From assembly GCF_009746715.1 (NCBI RefSeq), contig NZ_VRKW01000008.1, positions 62,001-126,000 on the forward strand: a DNA stretch of 64,000 nucleotides. Reading direction: 5' to 3'. Shown here in pieces: positions 36,426 to 44,537 of the stretch (position 1 is its first letter; each line of letters starts with the position of its first letter). This DNA comes from Ketobacter sp. MCCC 1A13808. GTDB taxonomy: Bacteria; Pseudomonadota; Gammaproteobacteria; Pseudomonadales; Ketobacteraceae. The notes below the pieces were generated by a model that worked only from the letters and a program-made list of their open reading frames with translations, was not told where the DNA came from and searched no databases. Made by a program: the position numbers and the translations under genes.

Positions 36426-37079
36426 TCACCAGTCTTCGCGCGATAGAACCAGCGTGTTAACGGCCTGATCCACCCATTGTTTCCGTTCCTTATCCGTGAC
36501 TGTCGTATCGGTTAGCAGGTGATGGATATACCAGCCCCGGATCATAAAAATAAACGCCTTGGCCACTGCATCGGGATTCGCACAGGGAACACGATCCCGA
36601 GAGGCACTTTCCCGGATAAAGGCGGAAATCCTCAGTATTCCACGATTGGTTTTTTCCGCAGAGGCCACGCCCAATTCGGGAAAACGGTAGGATTCGCTGT
36701 ACATTAGCTTATTCACCGCAATCTGGTCTGCCTGCAAACTGTGTTCAAGCATATGATTCGCGAACGATTTAAGCCCTTGCTGAAGCCCCAATGGAGCCGC
36801 GCCAGAGCGCAATGCCGCCTCAGGCGAAGCCCGCGCAATCTGGTCAAAAATAATAGCCCTGAATAGATCTTCTTTGGACGGGTAGCGCGAGTATAGAGTT
36901 GTTTTGGAGCCCCCCGCAGCCTGTGCTATGCGGGCCATAGCCGCATCACCGTAGCCGTATTGCAGAAACTCCTTCAGTGCGACCTCAAGGTATTTACTTT
37001 CAATCGCGCCCACATCCTCCGGGCGTGGGCGTCCACGCGGTCTGGTGGCGGATTTTGTCTTTATGGGTTTTCTAGTCAT
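36426..37079 (-). CDS. TetR-family transcriptional regulator
   Basis: This 217-residue repressor has an N-terminal helix-turn-helix (about 24-70) with ALKEFLQYGYGDAAMARIA and GGSKTTLYSRYPSKEDLF, preceded by a basic stretch ending RGRPRP. The C-terminal ligand-binding half is not informative. It is divergent from the MFS gene at 37290. The 210-base region between them holds one copy of the recurring palindrome, so this is the best candidate in the window for its binding protein. That link is inference. Confidence 0.9.
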   Translation of the reverse strand: MTRKPIKTKSATRPRGRPRPEDVGAIESKYLEVALKEFLQYGYGDAAMARIAQAAGGSKTTLYSRYPSKEDLFRAIIFDQIARASPEAALRSGAAPLGLQQGLKSFANHMLEHSLQADQIAVNKLMYSESYRFPELGVASAEKTNRGILRISAFIRESASRDRVPCANPDAVAKAFIFMIRGWYIHHLLTDTTVTDKERKQWVDQAVNTLVLSREDW

Positions 37080-37201
37080 AGCCTCACGGAATTAACTCGG
37101 ATGGTTGTCTCAATGGCGGTAATCATAGGGCAAGAGACTTGTTATGTCCTGGCCGCAACTGGGATTCGATACTTTTAACGGGATTACCTATTTAACAATA
37201 T

Positions 37202-37214
37202 ACAACAATGGTGT
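37202..37214. promoter_or_regulatory. Candidate operator, copy 5 of ACAACA-N-TGTTGT
   Basis: ACAACAATGGTGT differs from the palindrome at one of 12 defined positions. It lies between the TetR gene (minus) and the MFS gene (plus), where an autoregulating TetR repressor would bind. The extended block 37196-37221 matches 31281-31306. Confidence 0.6.
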
Positions 37215-37289
37215 TTAATTGAGCTTCTGTACTTCATCTCTGATAGTGTCAATGTGCTCAGATAATTCAAATAAAAAAGGAAGCCTGTA

Positions 37290-38501
37290 ATGCAATCCAA
37301 TCGTGGAGAGTTCCGGAGCGGCTGGACAGCCCTGATAGCCGCCACAGCGGGAATGAGCGCCGGATTGGGACTGAATGCCTACATTAATAATATTTTTGCA
37401 CCTTATCTACTTGAGGCGTTTAACTGGAGTAAATCCGAGTTAGCCCTAAACGGTGCTATTTCGATAATCACGGTTTTCTGGATACCGTTCGTAGGTCGAA
37501 TGGCGGATCTGTTCGGTGTCCGTAAAGTGGCATTTTTCGGTATTCTCGCGTACCCGTGCAGCTTCATTTTGATGAGCATGTTGTCCGAAGACATACGCGG
37601 TCTGTATGCCATACACTTCCTGCAAGTCATCTTCTGCGCCACCACCACGGCAACCGTGTATTGTCGGGTCGTCGCAGAAAAATTTTCCGAACGGCGAGGC
37701 GTGGCTTTAGCCATTTGCGCAGCAGGGCCGGCGGTGGCCGGTGCCGTGGCCAGCCCGTTGTTAACCACCTACATTGATCTCAATGGTTGGCGAGCCGGCT
37801 TCCATGCGATGGCGATCTTTTCCGGGTTGCTGGGTGTGGTCACGTTTATATTACTACCCAATAAATCCAACGCACGCAAAGCGGATGACAGTAAACACAA
37901 CGCGCGGAAAGACTACCGCTCTATCTTTACCAGCCCGGCGTTTCGGATCATTGCCGTCAGCGGATTTCTTTGTAGTCTCACCCACGCATTGGCGACATCT
38001 CAGGTTAAAGTCATGTTAGCCGACCACGGCGTCACAGGCATCGAAGCGGGTTATATGGTATCGGTGTTTGCAGTGGGTGTGATATTGGGGCGCTTAGTCG
38101 CTGGTGTCGCATTGGATAAATGGCCTACGCACATCGTTGCGGCCATCGGTATGGGCTTACCCTGCGTAGGAAGTTATATCCTTGCCACAGACACCACCCA
38201 GTTGGCGGTGCTCGGCTTTGCCATTATCCTGATCGGGCTGTCGTTCGGTGCGGAAGCGGACATTCTTGCCTATGCTACAGCCCGCTATTTTCCGATGCAT
38301 ATTTACAGCTCAGTCATGGGGCTATTGACCACGGCAGTGGGACTGGCCATTGGTATTGGCTCCGGTTTACTCAGCTTCATGCTGTCGAAATCCGATAGCT
38401 TTACAGGGTTTTTACTGCTCGGGGGCACTCTGGTATTAATCGGAGGAGTAAATCTTTTGCGTTTGGGTTCCATTGAAACCGTGGACAACCCGGCGCACTG
38501 A
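37290..38501 (+). CDS. MFS transporter (monocarboxylate/OFA-like)
   Basis: This 403-residue protein has 12 predicted membrane segments, with GRMADLFGVRKVAF after segment 2 as the MFS loop motif and a short central loop (about 195-212). It resembles the monocarboxylate/oxalate-formate antiporter branch. Its position opposite the TetR gene suggests it imports the inducer or pathway acid. AAAAGGAAGCC before the ATG is a good ribosome binding site. Confidence 0.87.
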   Translation: MQSNRGEFRSGWTALIAATAGMSAGLGLNAYINNIFAPYLLEAFNWSKSELALNGAISIITVFWIPFVGRMADLFGVRKVAFFGILAYPCSFILMSMLSEDIRGLYAIHFLQVIFCATTTATVYCRVVAEKFSERRGVALAICAAGPAVAGAVASPLLTTYIDLNGWRAGFHAMAIFSGLLGVVTFILLPNKSNARKADDSKHNARKDYRSIFTSPAFRIIAVSGFLCSLTHALATSQVKVMLADHGVTGIEAGYMVSVFAVGVILGRLVAGVALDKWPTHIVAAIGMGLPCVGSYILATDTTQLAVLGFAIILIGLSFGAEADILAYATARYFPMHIYSSVMGLLTTAVGLAIGIGSGLLSFMLSKSDSFTGFLLLGGTLVLIGGVNLLRLGSIETVDNPAH

Positions 38502-38527
38502 GCGTCGGGCATTTGAATGACGGTGCC

Positions 38528-39418
38528 CTAAGGTTTTTGTAAAAGCACCGTCGCCAGGGTTAGTAGTTTATCATCGTTGCCGGCATCCATCAGTTGCAAT
38601 GAAACCACGCTATGATCGGCTGAATCTCTTAGAACTGTCGCCGAAGTCCGTGCCGGACCGACTTTCAGTTGCGATAAAAAATTAACCTGTATATCCGTCG
38701 CCACCAAACCGGGGCGCATACTCTCGGCAGCAACTTCCAGAATCACTGTTTGGACACCGCCATTGATCGTTCCTATGGCGTTGATAATGTAGGGTATGCA
38801 ATTCACCTCGATCACGCCGTTTTCTGCGTCGATCATGTTCATACCAATTTTTTCATTGATTTCACCCGGTTCCGCACCTTCCGGGGTGCGACGCCTAAGC
38901 TTTCCCACCCACTCAGCTGGCGTATAATTTTCTGCACCACTGGCGGCAGTACCGGGAATACGGGCAAATGTCAGCAGGCATTTTGCGGCGGGTGTAAGTG
39001 CGGATTGCTCACCCGAAGTATTGGTTTTTGGCGCGCCATCTATTAACGTCTTTATTTCCTGAATATCACTCCGGCCATGTCCGTCATAGATGATGGCCGA
39101 AATAACAATGGTCTTCTTGCCGATTCGTAGCAGCTGCGCATCCACCACCATAGGACCCTCTACCAACCAATCTATAGCATGAACACTTAAATCCTGGGTT
39201 GCGGTCCAATCAGGCCGACAGGCAGCTAACGCAGGGTCAGAGCATGCAACATCGAGCATCGTAGACAAAACACCGACCCGGGACGATCCCTTGGAGGAGC
39301 GCACGGCATCCGTTAAGGGCGCTAGCATAATACAACGCTCAGGTGTGACCAGCATCGATGTAAGATCAAGATCAGCGACGAAGTTGCTTTTAATATTTAC
39401 TTCTGAAATGGCCATCAA
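38528..39418 (-). CDS. Tandem hotdog-fold thioesterase
   Basis: This 296-residue protein holds two hotdog domains: the first at about 30-130 (VGVLSTMLDVACSDPALAAC), the second at about 195-295 (NAIGTINGGVQTVILEVAAES). Tandem hotdog proteins of this size are acyl-CoA thioesterases that release free acid and CoA. GTGAGG upstream of the start gives a ribosome binding site. It stands alone on the minus strand between two convergent or non-linked genes. A role in recycling CoA from blocked intermediates is plausible. Confidence 0.78.
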   Translation of the reverse strand: MMAISEVNIKSNFVADLDLTSMLVTPERCIMLAPLTDAVRSSKGSSRVGVLSTMLDVACSDPALAACRPDWTATQDLSVHAIDWLVEGPMVVDAQLLRIGKKTIVISAIIYDGHGRSDIQEIKTLIDGAPKTNTSGEQSALTPAAKCLLTFARIPGTAASGAENYTPAEWVGKLRRRTPEGAEPGEINEKIGMNMIDAENGVIEVNCIPYIINAIGTINGGVQTVILEVAAESMRPGLVATDIQVNFLSQLKVGPARTSATVLRDSADHSVVSLQLMDAGNDDKLLTLATVLLQKP

Positions 39419-39515
39419 TTACCTCACACATTTACCACACCGGATCAGGTTTATTCACCTGGCCGAAACGTCAAAAATTAAATTACGTTTATTGTAATGC
39501 GTTAGCGCTGATTTC

Positions 39516-40115
39516 TCAGAAATTATTTTTCGGTAGAAAATAATCCAGCGAGTCTGCGGTTCCTTCAACAATGCCCTGCAATGTATTTTCCAGCCAAACC
39601 GCTACTGCTGCTTTCGATGCGGGTGTTCCCTCTATGAAAATATGCCGGTTATAGATTACAAATCCCGTACTGATGTTCAGAATCAAGGTGGCCCTGGCCA
39701 GCCCATGGGGGGGACCAATCCATTCTGCGATCGGGTTCAGCATATAGTCTTGCGCGAACTTTTTTGCGATGGCAGCCGATTCATCATCGCCGATGGCCAG
39801 GGCGATCATCGCAGGTAACCTGATCGTCTGGTCCGGATCGAGCACGGCCCGAACCAGGGTTTTACCAAAGCTTTCCTTTTGCAGGCTTAATACCGCCTGA
39901 AGATCCAACGCACTGAGTAGGGCGGCTTCAAATAGCCCGGCTTTCGACTCAAAGTAACGCACCGGTAGAGCCGAAGAGACATCGGCGAGTTTAGCAATGT
40001 CCCGCAAACCTGTTTGGGCGTAGCCTCGCTCCGCGAACAGCTTTTGCGCCGCTTCCAGAATACGTGCTTTGGTTTTTTCCGGATCCCGACGTTTGATCGT
40101 AGAGACTTCATCCAT
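39516..40115 (-). CDS. TetR-family transcriptional regulator
   Basis: This 199-residue repressor has the helix-turn-helix at about 18-62 (ILEAAQKLFAERGYAQTGLRDIAKLADVS followed by RYFESKAGLFEAAL, shown here only in part as family pattern). The C-terminal half resembles the TetR_C domains of the 'TetR17'-like group. It is divergent from the P450 gene at 40284, and a perfect inverted repeat at 40186-40207 in between is its probable operator. Confidence 0.9.
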   Translation of the reverse strand: MDEVSTIKRRDPEKTKARILEAAQKLFAERGYAQTGLRDIAKLADVSSALPVRYFESKAGLFEAALLSALDLQAVLSLQKESFGKTLVRAVLDPDQTIRLPAMIALAIGDDESAAIAKKFAQDYMLNPIAEWIGPPHGLARATLILNISTGFVIYNRHIFIEGTPASKAAVAVWLENTLQGIVEGTADSLDYFLPKNNF

Positions 40116-40185
40116 AGATTAAATACTCATTACTGCAGAGGCCAGATATTGACATGCTACGGGGGAATTGATAGTGTTTCAAGCA

Positions 40186-40207
40186 TAAGTAAACGACTGC
40201 TTACTTA
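40186..40207. promoter_or_regulatory. Candidate TetR operator, TAAGTAA-N8-TTACTTA
   Basis: A perfect 7-bp inverted repeat with an 8-base centre lies in the 168-base region between the TetR gene and the P450 gene. Size, symmetry and place fit a TetR-type operator controlling both. It differs from the ACAACA palindrome and so suggests a separate regulatory input. Confidence 0.6.
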
Positions 40208-40283
40208 ACAGAAATAGGCAGCGATTACCTGGCTCTACAGGCCCGAACCCGTTAACTGATGCGACCCAGCAAGAGAAGTCATT

Positions 40284-41483
40284 ATGAACGATACAGCACC
40301 CTCGCAATGCCCAATGCACGATAATATTGACCGCCGTAAGAGTGCAAAACTTGCCGAAGCGAATGTCCAACCGGATGAAGGGGCTCGCTGGGTCAAAACG
40401 GCGGAAATTGCCAGAAAAGTATTACGCAGCAAGAAATCATTACAGGCTGGTGCGGGTGCGGAGTACATGACCGCAGATAACCCGGAACATATTTCCGTAT
40501 TCTTCCTGGATGGTGAGGACCACGCAAATAAAAAGCGAAAAACCCAACGTTTTTTATCTCCCAAAGCCGTGAGCGATCAACACTTTAAAGTGATGACGGA
40601 CTTTACCAACGTCTTGCTCGAGGAATTCCAGAAAAAAGGTTCCGATAATCTTGAAGATATAAGTTTTAAACTGGCCGTTGAAGTGGTGGGTGAGATCCTC
40701 GGCCTCACCGACAGTGATCGAGCCGGAAGGGCGCATCGTATTCGCCGCGTTATGGAAGAGACGATTGTGAAGCCGAAACAAGGTATCGCCGGGCTGATTC
40801 AGAAATGTACGCAGATTTCCCTGATCGGCACGTTTTACTGGCGCGACGTGCGTCCTGCCATCAACGCGCGGAAAAAGTCGCCGAAAAATGACGCCCTCTC
40901 TTACTATATAGAAGAAAAATACCCGGTAAAATCGATCATCATAGAGTGCCTGACTTATGGTGCAGCCGGTATGATGACAACCCGGGAATTTATTGTTATG
41001 GCAGCCTGGTATCTGTTTGAAGACGAGGCCTTGCGCGATCGATTCATGCAGGGTGATACCAAAGATCAACTCGCTATCTTAATGGAAATACTGCGCCTGG
41101 AGCCGGTGGCGGGCATGATCCACCGTCGCCTCCATGAAGAATTACCGGATTTTGAAGGCGAAACCCTTCCCTCCGGGGAACTCTATGGAATTGACCTGCG
41201 CAAATCCAACGTTGACGAAGCACTTGTCGGGGAATGTCCTTTCGCTCTGGATCCGGATCGGGCAAAACGGGTTAAGGATTTGGGCCGGTACATGAGTTTT
41301 GGCGACGGATCTCATAGCTGCCCCGGATGGCAGGTGGCGTTGCATGAAACCCGCATCTTTCTTGAATTACTTTTCAAGGTGCCTGGAATCAAATTAGCCC
41401 GCGAACCGGATATTTCCTGGCACCAGGAAGTGGTCGGCTACGAATTGCGGAACGCCGTTGTTACCTGCGACAAAAAAGACTGA
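40284..41483 (+). CDS. Cytochrome P450 with altered I-helix
   Basis: This 399-residue P450 has the haem-binding motif FGDGSHSCPG, in which Cys supplies the thiolate, and ExxR in EILR. In the I-helix the usual acid-alcohol pair (AGxD/ET) reads AAGMMTT, so Met231 replaces the acidic residue. This would change proton delivery during oxygen activation, as in some peroxygenase or dehydration-type P450s. Redox partners are not adjacent; the adrenodoxin-type ferredoxin at 48825 could serve. Divergent TetR gene and operator suggest independent induction. Substrate unknown. Confidence 0.88.
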   Translation: MNDTAPSQCPMHDNIDRRKSAKLAEANVQPDEGARWVKTAEIARKVLRSKKSLQAGAGAEYMTADNPEHISVFFLDGEDHANKKRKTQRFLSPKAVSDQHFKVMTDFTNVLLEEFQKKGSDNLEDISFKLAVEVVGEILGLTDSDRAGRAHRIRRVMEETIVKPKQGIAGLIQKCTQISLIGTFYWRDVRPAINARKKSPKNDALSYYIEEKYPVKSIIIECLTYGAAGMMTTREFIVMAAWYLFEDEALRDRFMQGDTKDQLAILMEILRLEPVAGMIHRRLHEELPDFEGETLPSGELYGIDLRKSNVDEALVGECPFALDPDRAKRVKDLGRYMSFGDGSHSCPGWQVALHETRIFLELLFKVPGIKLAREPDISWHQEVVGYELRNAVVTCDKKD

Positions 41484-41508
41484 TAAAAAGCCAGGTAGAA
41501 TTTGTTAG

Positions 41509-41546
41509 ACTGGGTGAACCGCGTTAGGTGCGGTTCACCCAGTTTT
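41509..41546 (+). terminator. Strong rho-independent terminator
   Basis: ACTGGGTGAACCGC and GCGGTTCACCCAGT form a perfect 14-bp stem with a 7-base loop, followed by TTT. It closes the P450 transcript, and lies only 30 bases before the XdhC start, so that gene needs readthrough or a promoter in between. Confidence 0.9.
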
Positions 41547-41575
41547 ATATCTGCCGGAATCTAAAACACACTTTT

Positions 41576-42568
41576 ATGCACAGTCTTGATCATCAGGTGT
41601 TATTCACATTACAGCAATGGGTAGAGCAGGAACTTACTTCCTGGCTGTGCACCATCGTTGCCACACACGGTTCTTCGCCCCGTCCAGTCGGGTCTGTAAT
41701 GGCCTGCAACCGGAAAGGACAGGTAACAGGCTCCTTGTCCGGCGGTTGTGTTGAAGAGGATCTGATCCAACGTCTGCTGAACTCCGATATCACAGACTTT
41801 CCCTCCATCGTTGAATATGGCGTGAGTGCAGAAGAGAATGCACGGTTGGGCCTGCCCTGTGGCGGAAAGCTCACGGTGATGATAGAAAAGCTGGATAGAT
41901 CAGCACTTCCGATATTGCAATCTATAAATCAAACCCTGAATAACCGCGAGTGCATTGAGCGCACGACCGAGCTGGAAAGCGGTACTATAAGCTTACGACC
42001 TGCCCAGCGTTTTGCCGCTTTGGAGATGAGCGAAAAGCGATGTATCCAGGTATATGGCCCTCGTTACAACCTATTGTTAGTCGGGGCAGGCCAGATTGCG
42101 GAATGCCTCGCGCAGATGGCAAGCATGATGGACTACCGGGTTATCGTAACCGATCCCCGTGAGGACAAACTAAAAGAGTTTCAGTCGCATATAAAAAACG
42201 AAAGCATCGACTGTGAGTGCGTCGGGGGTATGCCTGATGATGTGGCCCGTCAGTATGCTAATGACCCGTTCAGTATCGTCATCACGCTAACCCACGATCC
42301 CCGCATTGACGACATGGCACTCATGGAGGCGCTAACACTTCAAAACTATTATGTCGGAGCATTGGGATCAGTACGCACGACAAATCAACGCCTAAAACGG
42401 CTTGCTCAGTTAGATTTGAGCCCAAAACAGATTAATCGGTTACATGCGCCAGTAGGACTGTCGATCGGGAGTAAAACCGCACCGGAGATTGCTGTTTCTA
42501 TACTAGCGCAACTCACTCAAATACGTCGCACGTCAGAAAGCAATACTAACGAAGAACCAACGTCGTGA
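41576..42568 (+). CDS. XdhC/CoxI-family molybdoenzyme maturation factor
   Basis: About 330 residues are encoded from the ATG at 41576. An earlier in-frame ATG at 41528 lies in the terminator hairpin and is unlikely. The N-terminal SSPRPVGSVMACN and SLSGGCVEEDL motifs and a Rossmann part (VGAGQIAECLAQ, VTDPRED) mark the XdhC family, which inserts the sulfurated molybdenum cofactor into xanthine-dehydrogenase-type enzymes. It overlaps the MocA-like gene. No molybdoenzyme subunit is in this window. Confidence 0.9.
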   Translation: MHSLDHQVLFTLQQWVEQELTSWLCTIVATHGSSPRPVGSVMACNRKGQVTGSLSGGCVEEDLIQRLLNSDITDFPSIVEYGVSAEENARLGLPCGGKLTVMIEKLDRSALPILQSINQTLNNRECIERTTELESGTISLRPAQRFAALEMSEKRCIQVYGPRYNLLLVGAGQIAECLAQMASMMDYRVIVTDPREDKLKEFQSHIKNESIDCECVGGMPDDVARQYANDPFSIVITLTHDPRIDDMALMEALTLQNYYVGALGSVRTTNQRLKRLAQLDLSPKQINRLHAPVGLSIGSKTAPEIAVSILAQLTQIRRTSESNTNEEPTS

Positions 42569-43158
42569 CTTGTGGCGTTATTCTGTTAGCCGCAGGCAGG
42601 TCGACCCGCTTCGGGAGTGACAAGCGTGAAGCGCGGATAAAAGGTATGCCGTTATTATTGTACACAGTGCAACAATATACAGCGCTATCGTGCCCGATCC
42701 TGGTTGTGATCAATCAGAGCCTATCGCAAAACACCGTATCCGAACTTGAAAAAACAAGTCAGCTTCTTGTCATGCCCGAACCGTCAGACAATCCTACTGT
42801 GTACGGCATGGCGGACAGCTTGGCCGCAGCAATCAAGCGCGTTTCAATGTTGGGATGGAACGCCAGCTTAATCGGTCTGGGCGATATGCCTTTTGTCCAA
42901 CCCGAAACCCTAAAACAGCTACATAATGGATTGCAATCTTGCTCTGCCGTCGTTCCGGTATATAACGGACAATGGGGACATCCGGTAGGGTTCCGGCAAC
43001 ACTATTTTTCTGAACTTGCGAAATTGAACGGCGATAGAGGAGGGCGATCTGTATTGGAGTCGGCACGGCCGATGCAATACGAAGTGAACGATTCCGGCGT
43101 GGTATCAGACATTGATACACCTGAACAATTACACAGCCTGTTAAACAAAACTAATTGA
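42565..43158 (+). CDS. MocA/MobA-like molybdenum cofactor nucleotidyltransferase
   Basis: This 197-residue protein has the nucleotide-binding start VILLAAGRSTRFGSDKR and the GDMPFVQPETL motif of MobA/MocA proteins, which add CMP or GMP to molybdopterin. It starts with GTG overlapping the XdhC stop (GTGA), so the two are translationally coupled. The pair usually serves one particular dehydrogenase of the xanthine dehydrogenase/CoxL family encoded nearby, which is absent here. A 388-base gap follows. Confidence 0.88.
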   Translation: MTCGVILLAAGRSTRFGSDKREARIKGMPLLLYTVQQYTALSCPILVVINQSLSQNTVSELEKTSQLLVMPEPSDNPTVYGMADSLAAAIKRVSMLGWNASLIGLGDMPFVQPETLKQLHNGLQSCSAVVPVYNGQWGHPVGFRQHYFSELAKLNGDRGGRSVLESARPMQYEVNDSGVVSDIDTPEQLHSLLNKTN

Positions 43159-43546
43159 TGGCACATGTACAAAGTCCCCTGAACGACCGGCGTAATCCAG
43201 ATCAATGGGATTCTCCCTATTTTTTATAGTTACCAAAAATCTTCGCAGTCATCTTTTACACTGGCTGGCGAGCAAAACTGCTACCTCTTCCTCAAAAACG
43301 CGAGATCGCTAATTCAACTGCTTGACATCAAGGTGTCGCAGCTCTAGCGTCTACCGGGCAACAACCGTGGACACAGGCTGTTAATTTGGATTGCGCTCCA
43401 AAATTGAGCCTGCGCGACCACATAATAAAAAATATAAAAAAAATAAAAAAGAACTCACATTGCTTTCACTTCTTTTTTCCTCCCGACTTAACCGAATCCG
43501 AAACCGGGTTCGATACAAAATATTGATACTCATATTGGAGAATAGA
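43159..43546. other. 388-base gap before the exported hydrolase gene
   Basis: No gene is convincing here. A TTGACA at 43322-43327 is followed at the right distance by only a weak -10 (TAGCGT). An A/T-rich run occurs at about 43424-43452. An in-frame ATG at 43391 would extend the following hydrolase by 52 low-complexity basic residues and is not preferred. Confidence 0.5.
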
Positions 43547-44500
43547 ATGAGACCCAAAAATGCAACAAGAACGCACTCACTAATCAGCCTAAGACGATTC
43601 AGCAAACTCGCATCCCGTTTGGCTAGCCTATCATTTGGCGGGTGGGGGAAAAAGGGAGTATTCAGTGTAATCGTGGCAGGTTTATTCATACTAAACGGAT
43701 GCGGTGGCAGTGAGTACGATTACCAGGGCCCGGGTTTGGCCACGGTAAAAGAAGATCCGGACACGGCACCCTGGTTTACGGTATACCGGCCTGCAGATTT
43801 GGCGTCTGCAGTAGAACAAAAAGGGCATCTTTTGCCGGTAATTGTTTGGGCGAACGGGGGTTGTTTCCGCAGTGATTTTACTTGGCAGCCTTTATTCAAA
43901 CGATGGGCTGCTGAAGGCTATGTTGTTCTGGCATTGTCAGCCTCACCAGGGGCAGGTCAGCTGGGCATGACTTCGGTCACACAGCACGGTGCGCTGATTG
44001 ATTGGGCGCTGAATCAGGCCGACTATGTGGATATGCTGGATGCAGACAAGGTCGTTGCTGCCGGTAACTCCTGTGGCGGGGTAACGGCATTGGGGTTAAC
44101 GGCGATTGACCCGCGAGTATCAGCAGTATTCGTTCTATCCGGTTCCAGTGCACTCGGTGCATCAAGCAACAATATCATGGATGACGTTACCGTTCCGGTT
44201 GGCTTTGTTGTCGGCGGTCCGTCTGATATCGCCGGGCCTAACGCGGTCGCAGACTATAACGCACTTGCTGAAGGTATCCCGGGAATGGTGGCTAATCGCT
44301 TTGAAGGTGGCCACCAGACGGTTTCAACAACCGTACCTATTTTGGAGGAAATTGCCGATATCTCCTTTAACTGGATGCAACTTGCACTGTATGGTTCCAC
44401 CGAATCGTATAATGAGCTGACCTCGGCTAAGGTGTGCTCTGACTGCACACCGGAGCATTGGACGTTAACATCCAAACACCTTGATACACTCTTGCAATAG
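43547..44500 (+). CDS. Probable lipoprotein alpha/beta-hydrolase
   Basis: About 317 residues are encoded from the ATG at 43547, with TTGGAG just upstream. After an unusually long basic N-terminal stretch (about 36 residues) comes a hydrophobic segment and a lipobox ending LNGC (Cys52), so the mature protein is probably lipid-anchored in an outer or inner membrane. The body is a dienelactone/PET-hydrolase-like alpha/beta hydrolase, with the nucleophile Ser in GNSCGG and a catalytic His in GGHQTV. Esterase action on a polymer, ester or hydrophobic substrate outside the cytoplasm is inferred. Confidence 0.78.
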   Translation: MRPKNATRTHSLISLRRFSKLASRLASLSFGGWGKKGVFSVIVAGLFILNGCGGSEYDYQGPGLATVKEDPDTAPWFTVYRPADLASAVEQKGHLLPVIVWANGGCFRSDFTWQPLFKRWAAEGYVVLALSASPGAGQLGMTSVTQHGALIDWALNQADYVDMLDADKVVAAGNSCGGVTALGLTAIDPRVSAVFVLSGSSALGASSNNIMDDVTVPVGFVVGGPSDIAGPNAVADYNALAEGIPGMVANRFEGGHQTVSTTVPILEEIADISFNWMQLALYGSTESYNELTSAKVCSDCTPEHWTLTSKHLDTLLQ

Positions 44501-44506
44501 AACCAA

Positions 44507-44537
44507 CCGACCTATAGCCATCCAGGCTATAGGTCGG
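44507..44537. terminator. Hairpin between convergent genes
   Basis: CCGACCTATAGCC and GGCTATAGGTCGG make a perfect 13-bp stem with a 5-base loop, covering the end of the phosphotransferase-like gene. No strong T-tract follows on the plus strand. A bidirectional terminator is likely. Confidence 0.65.
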
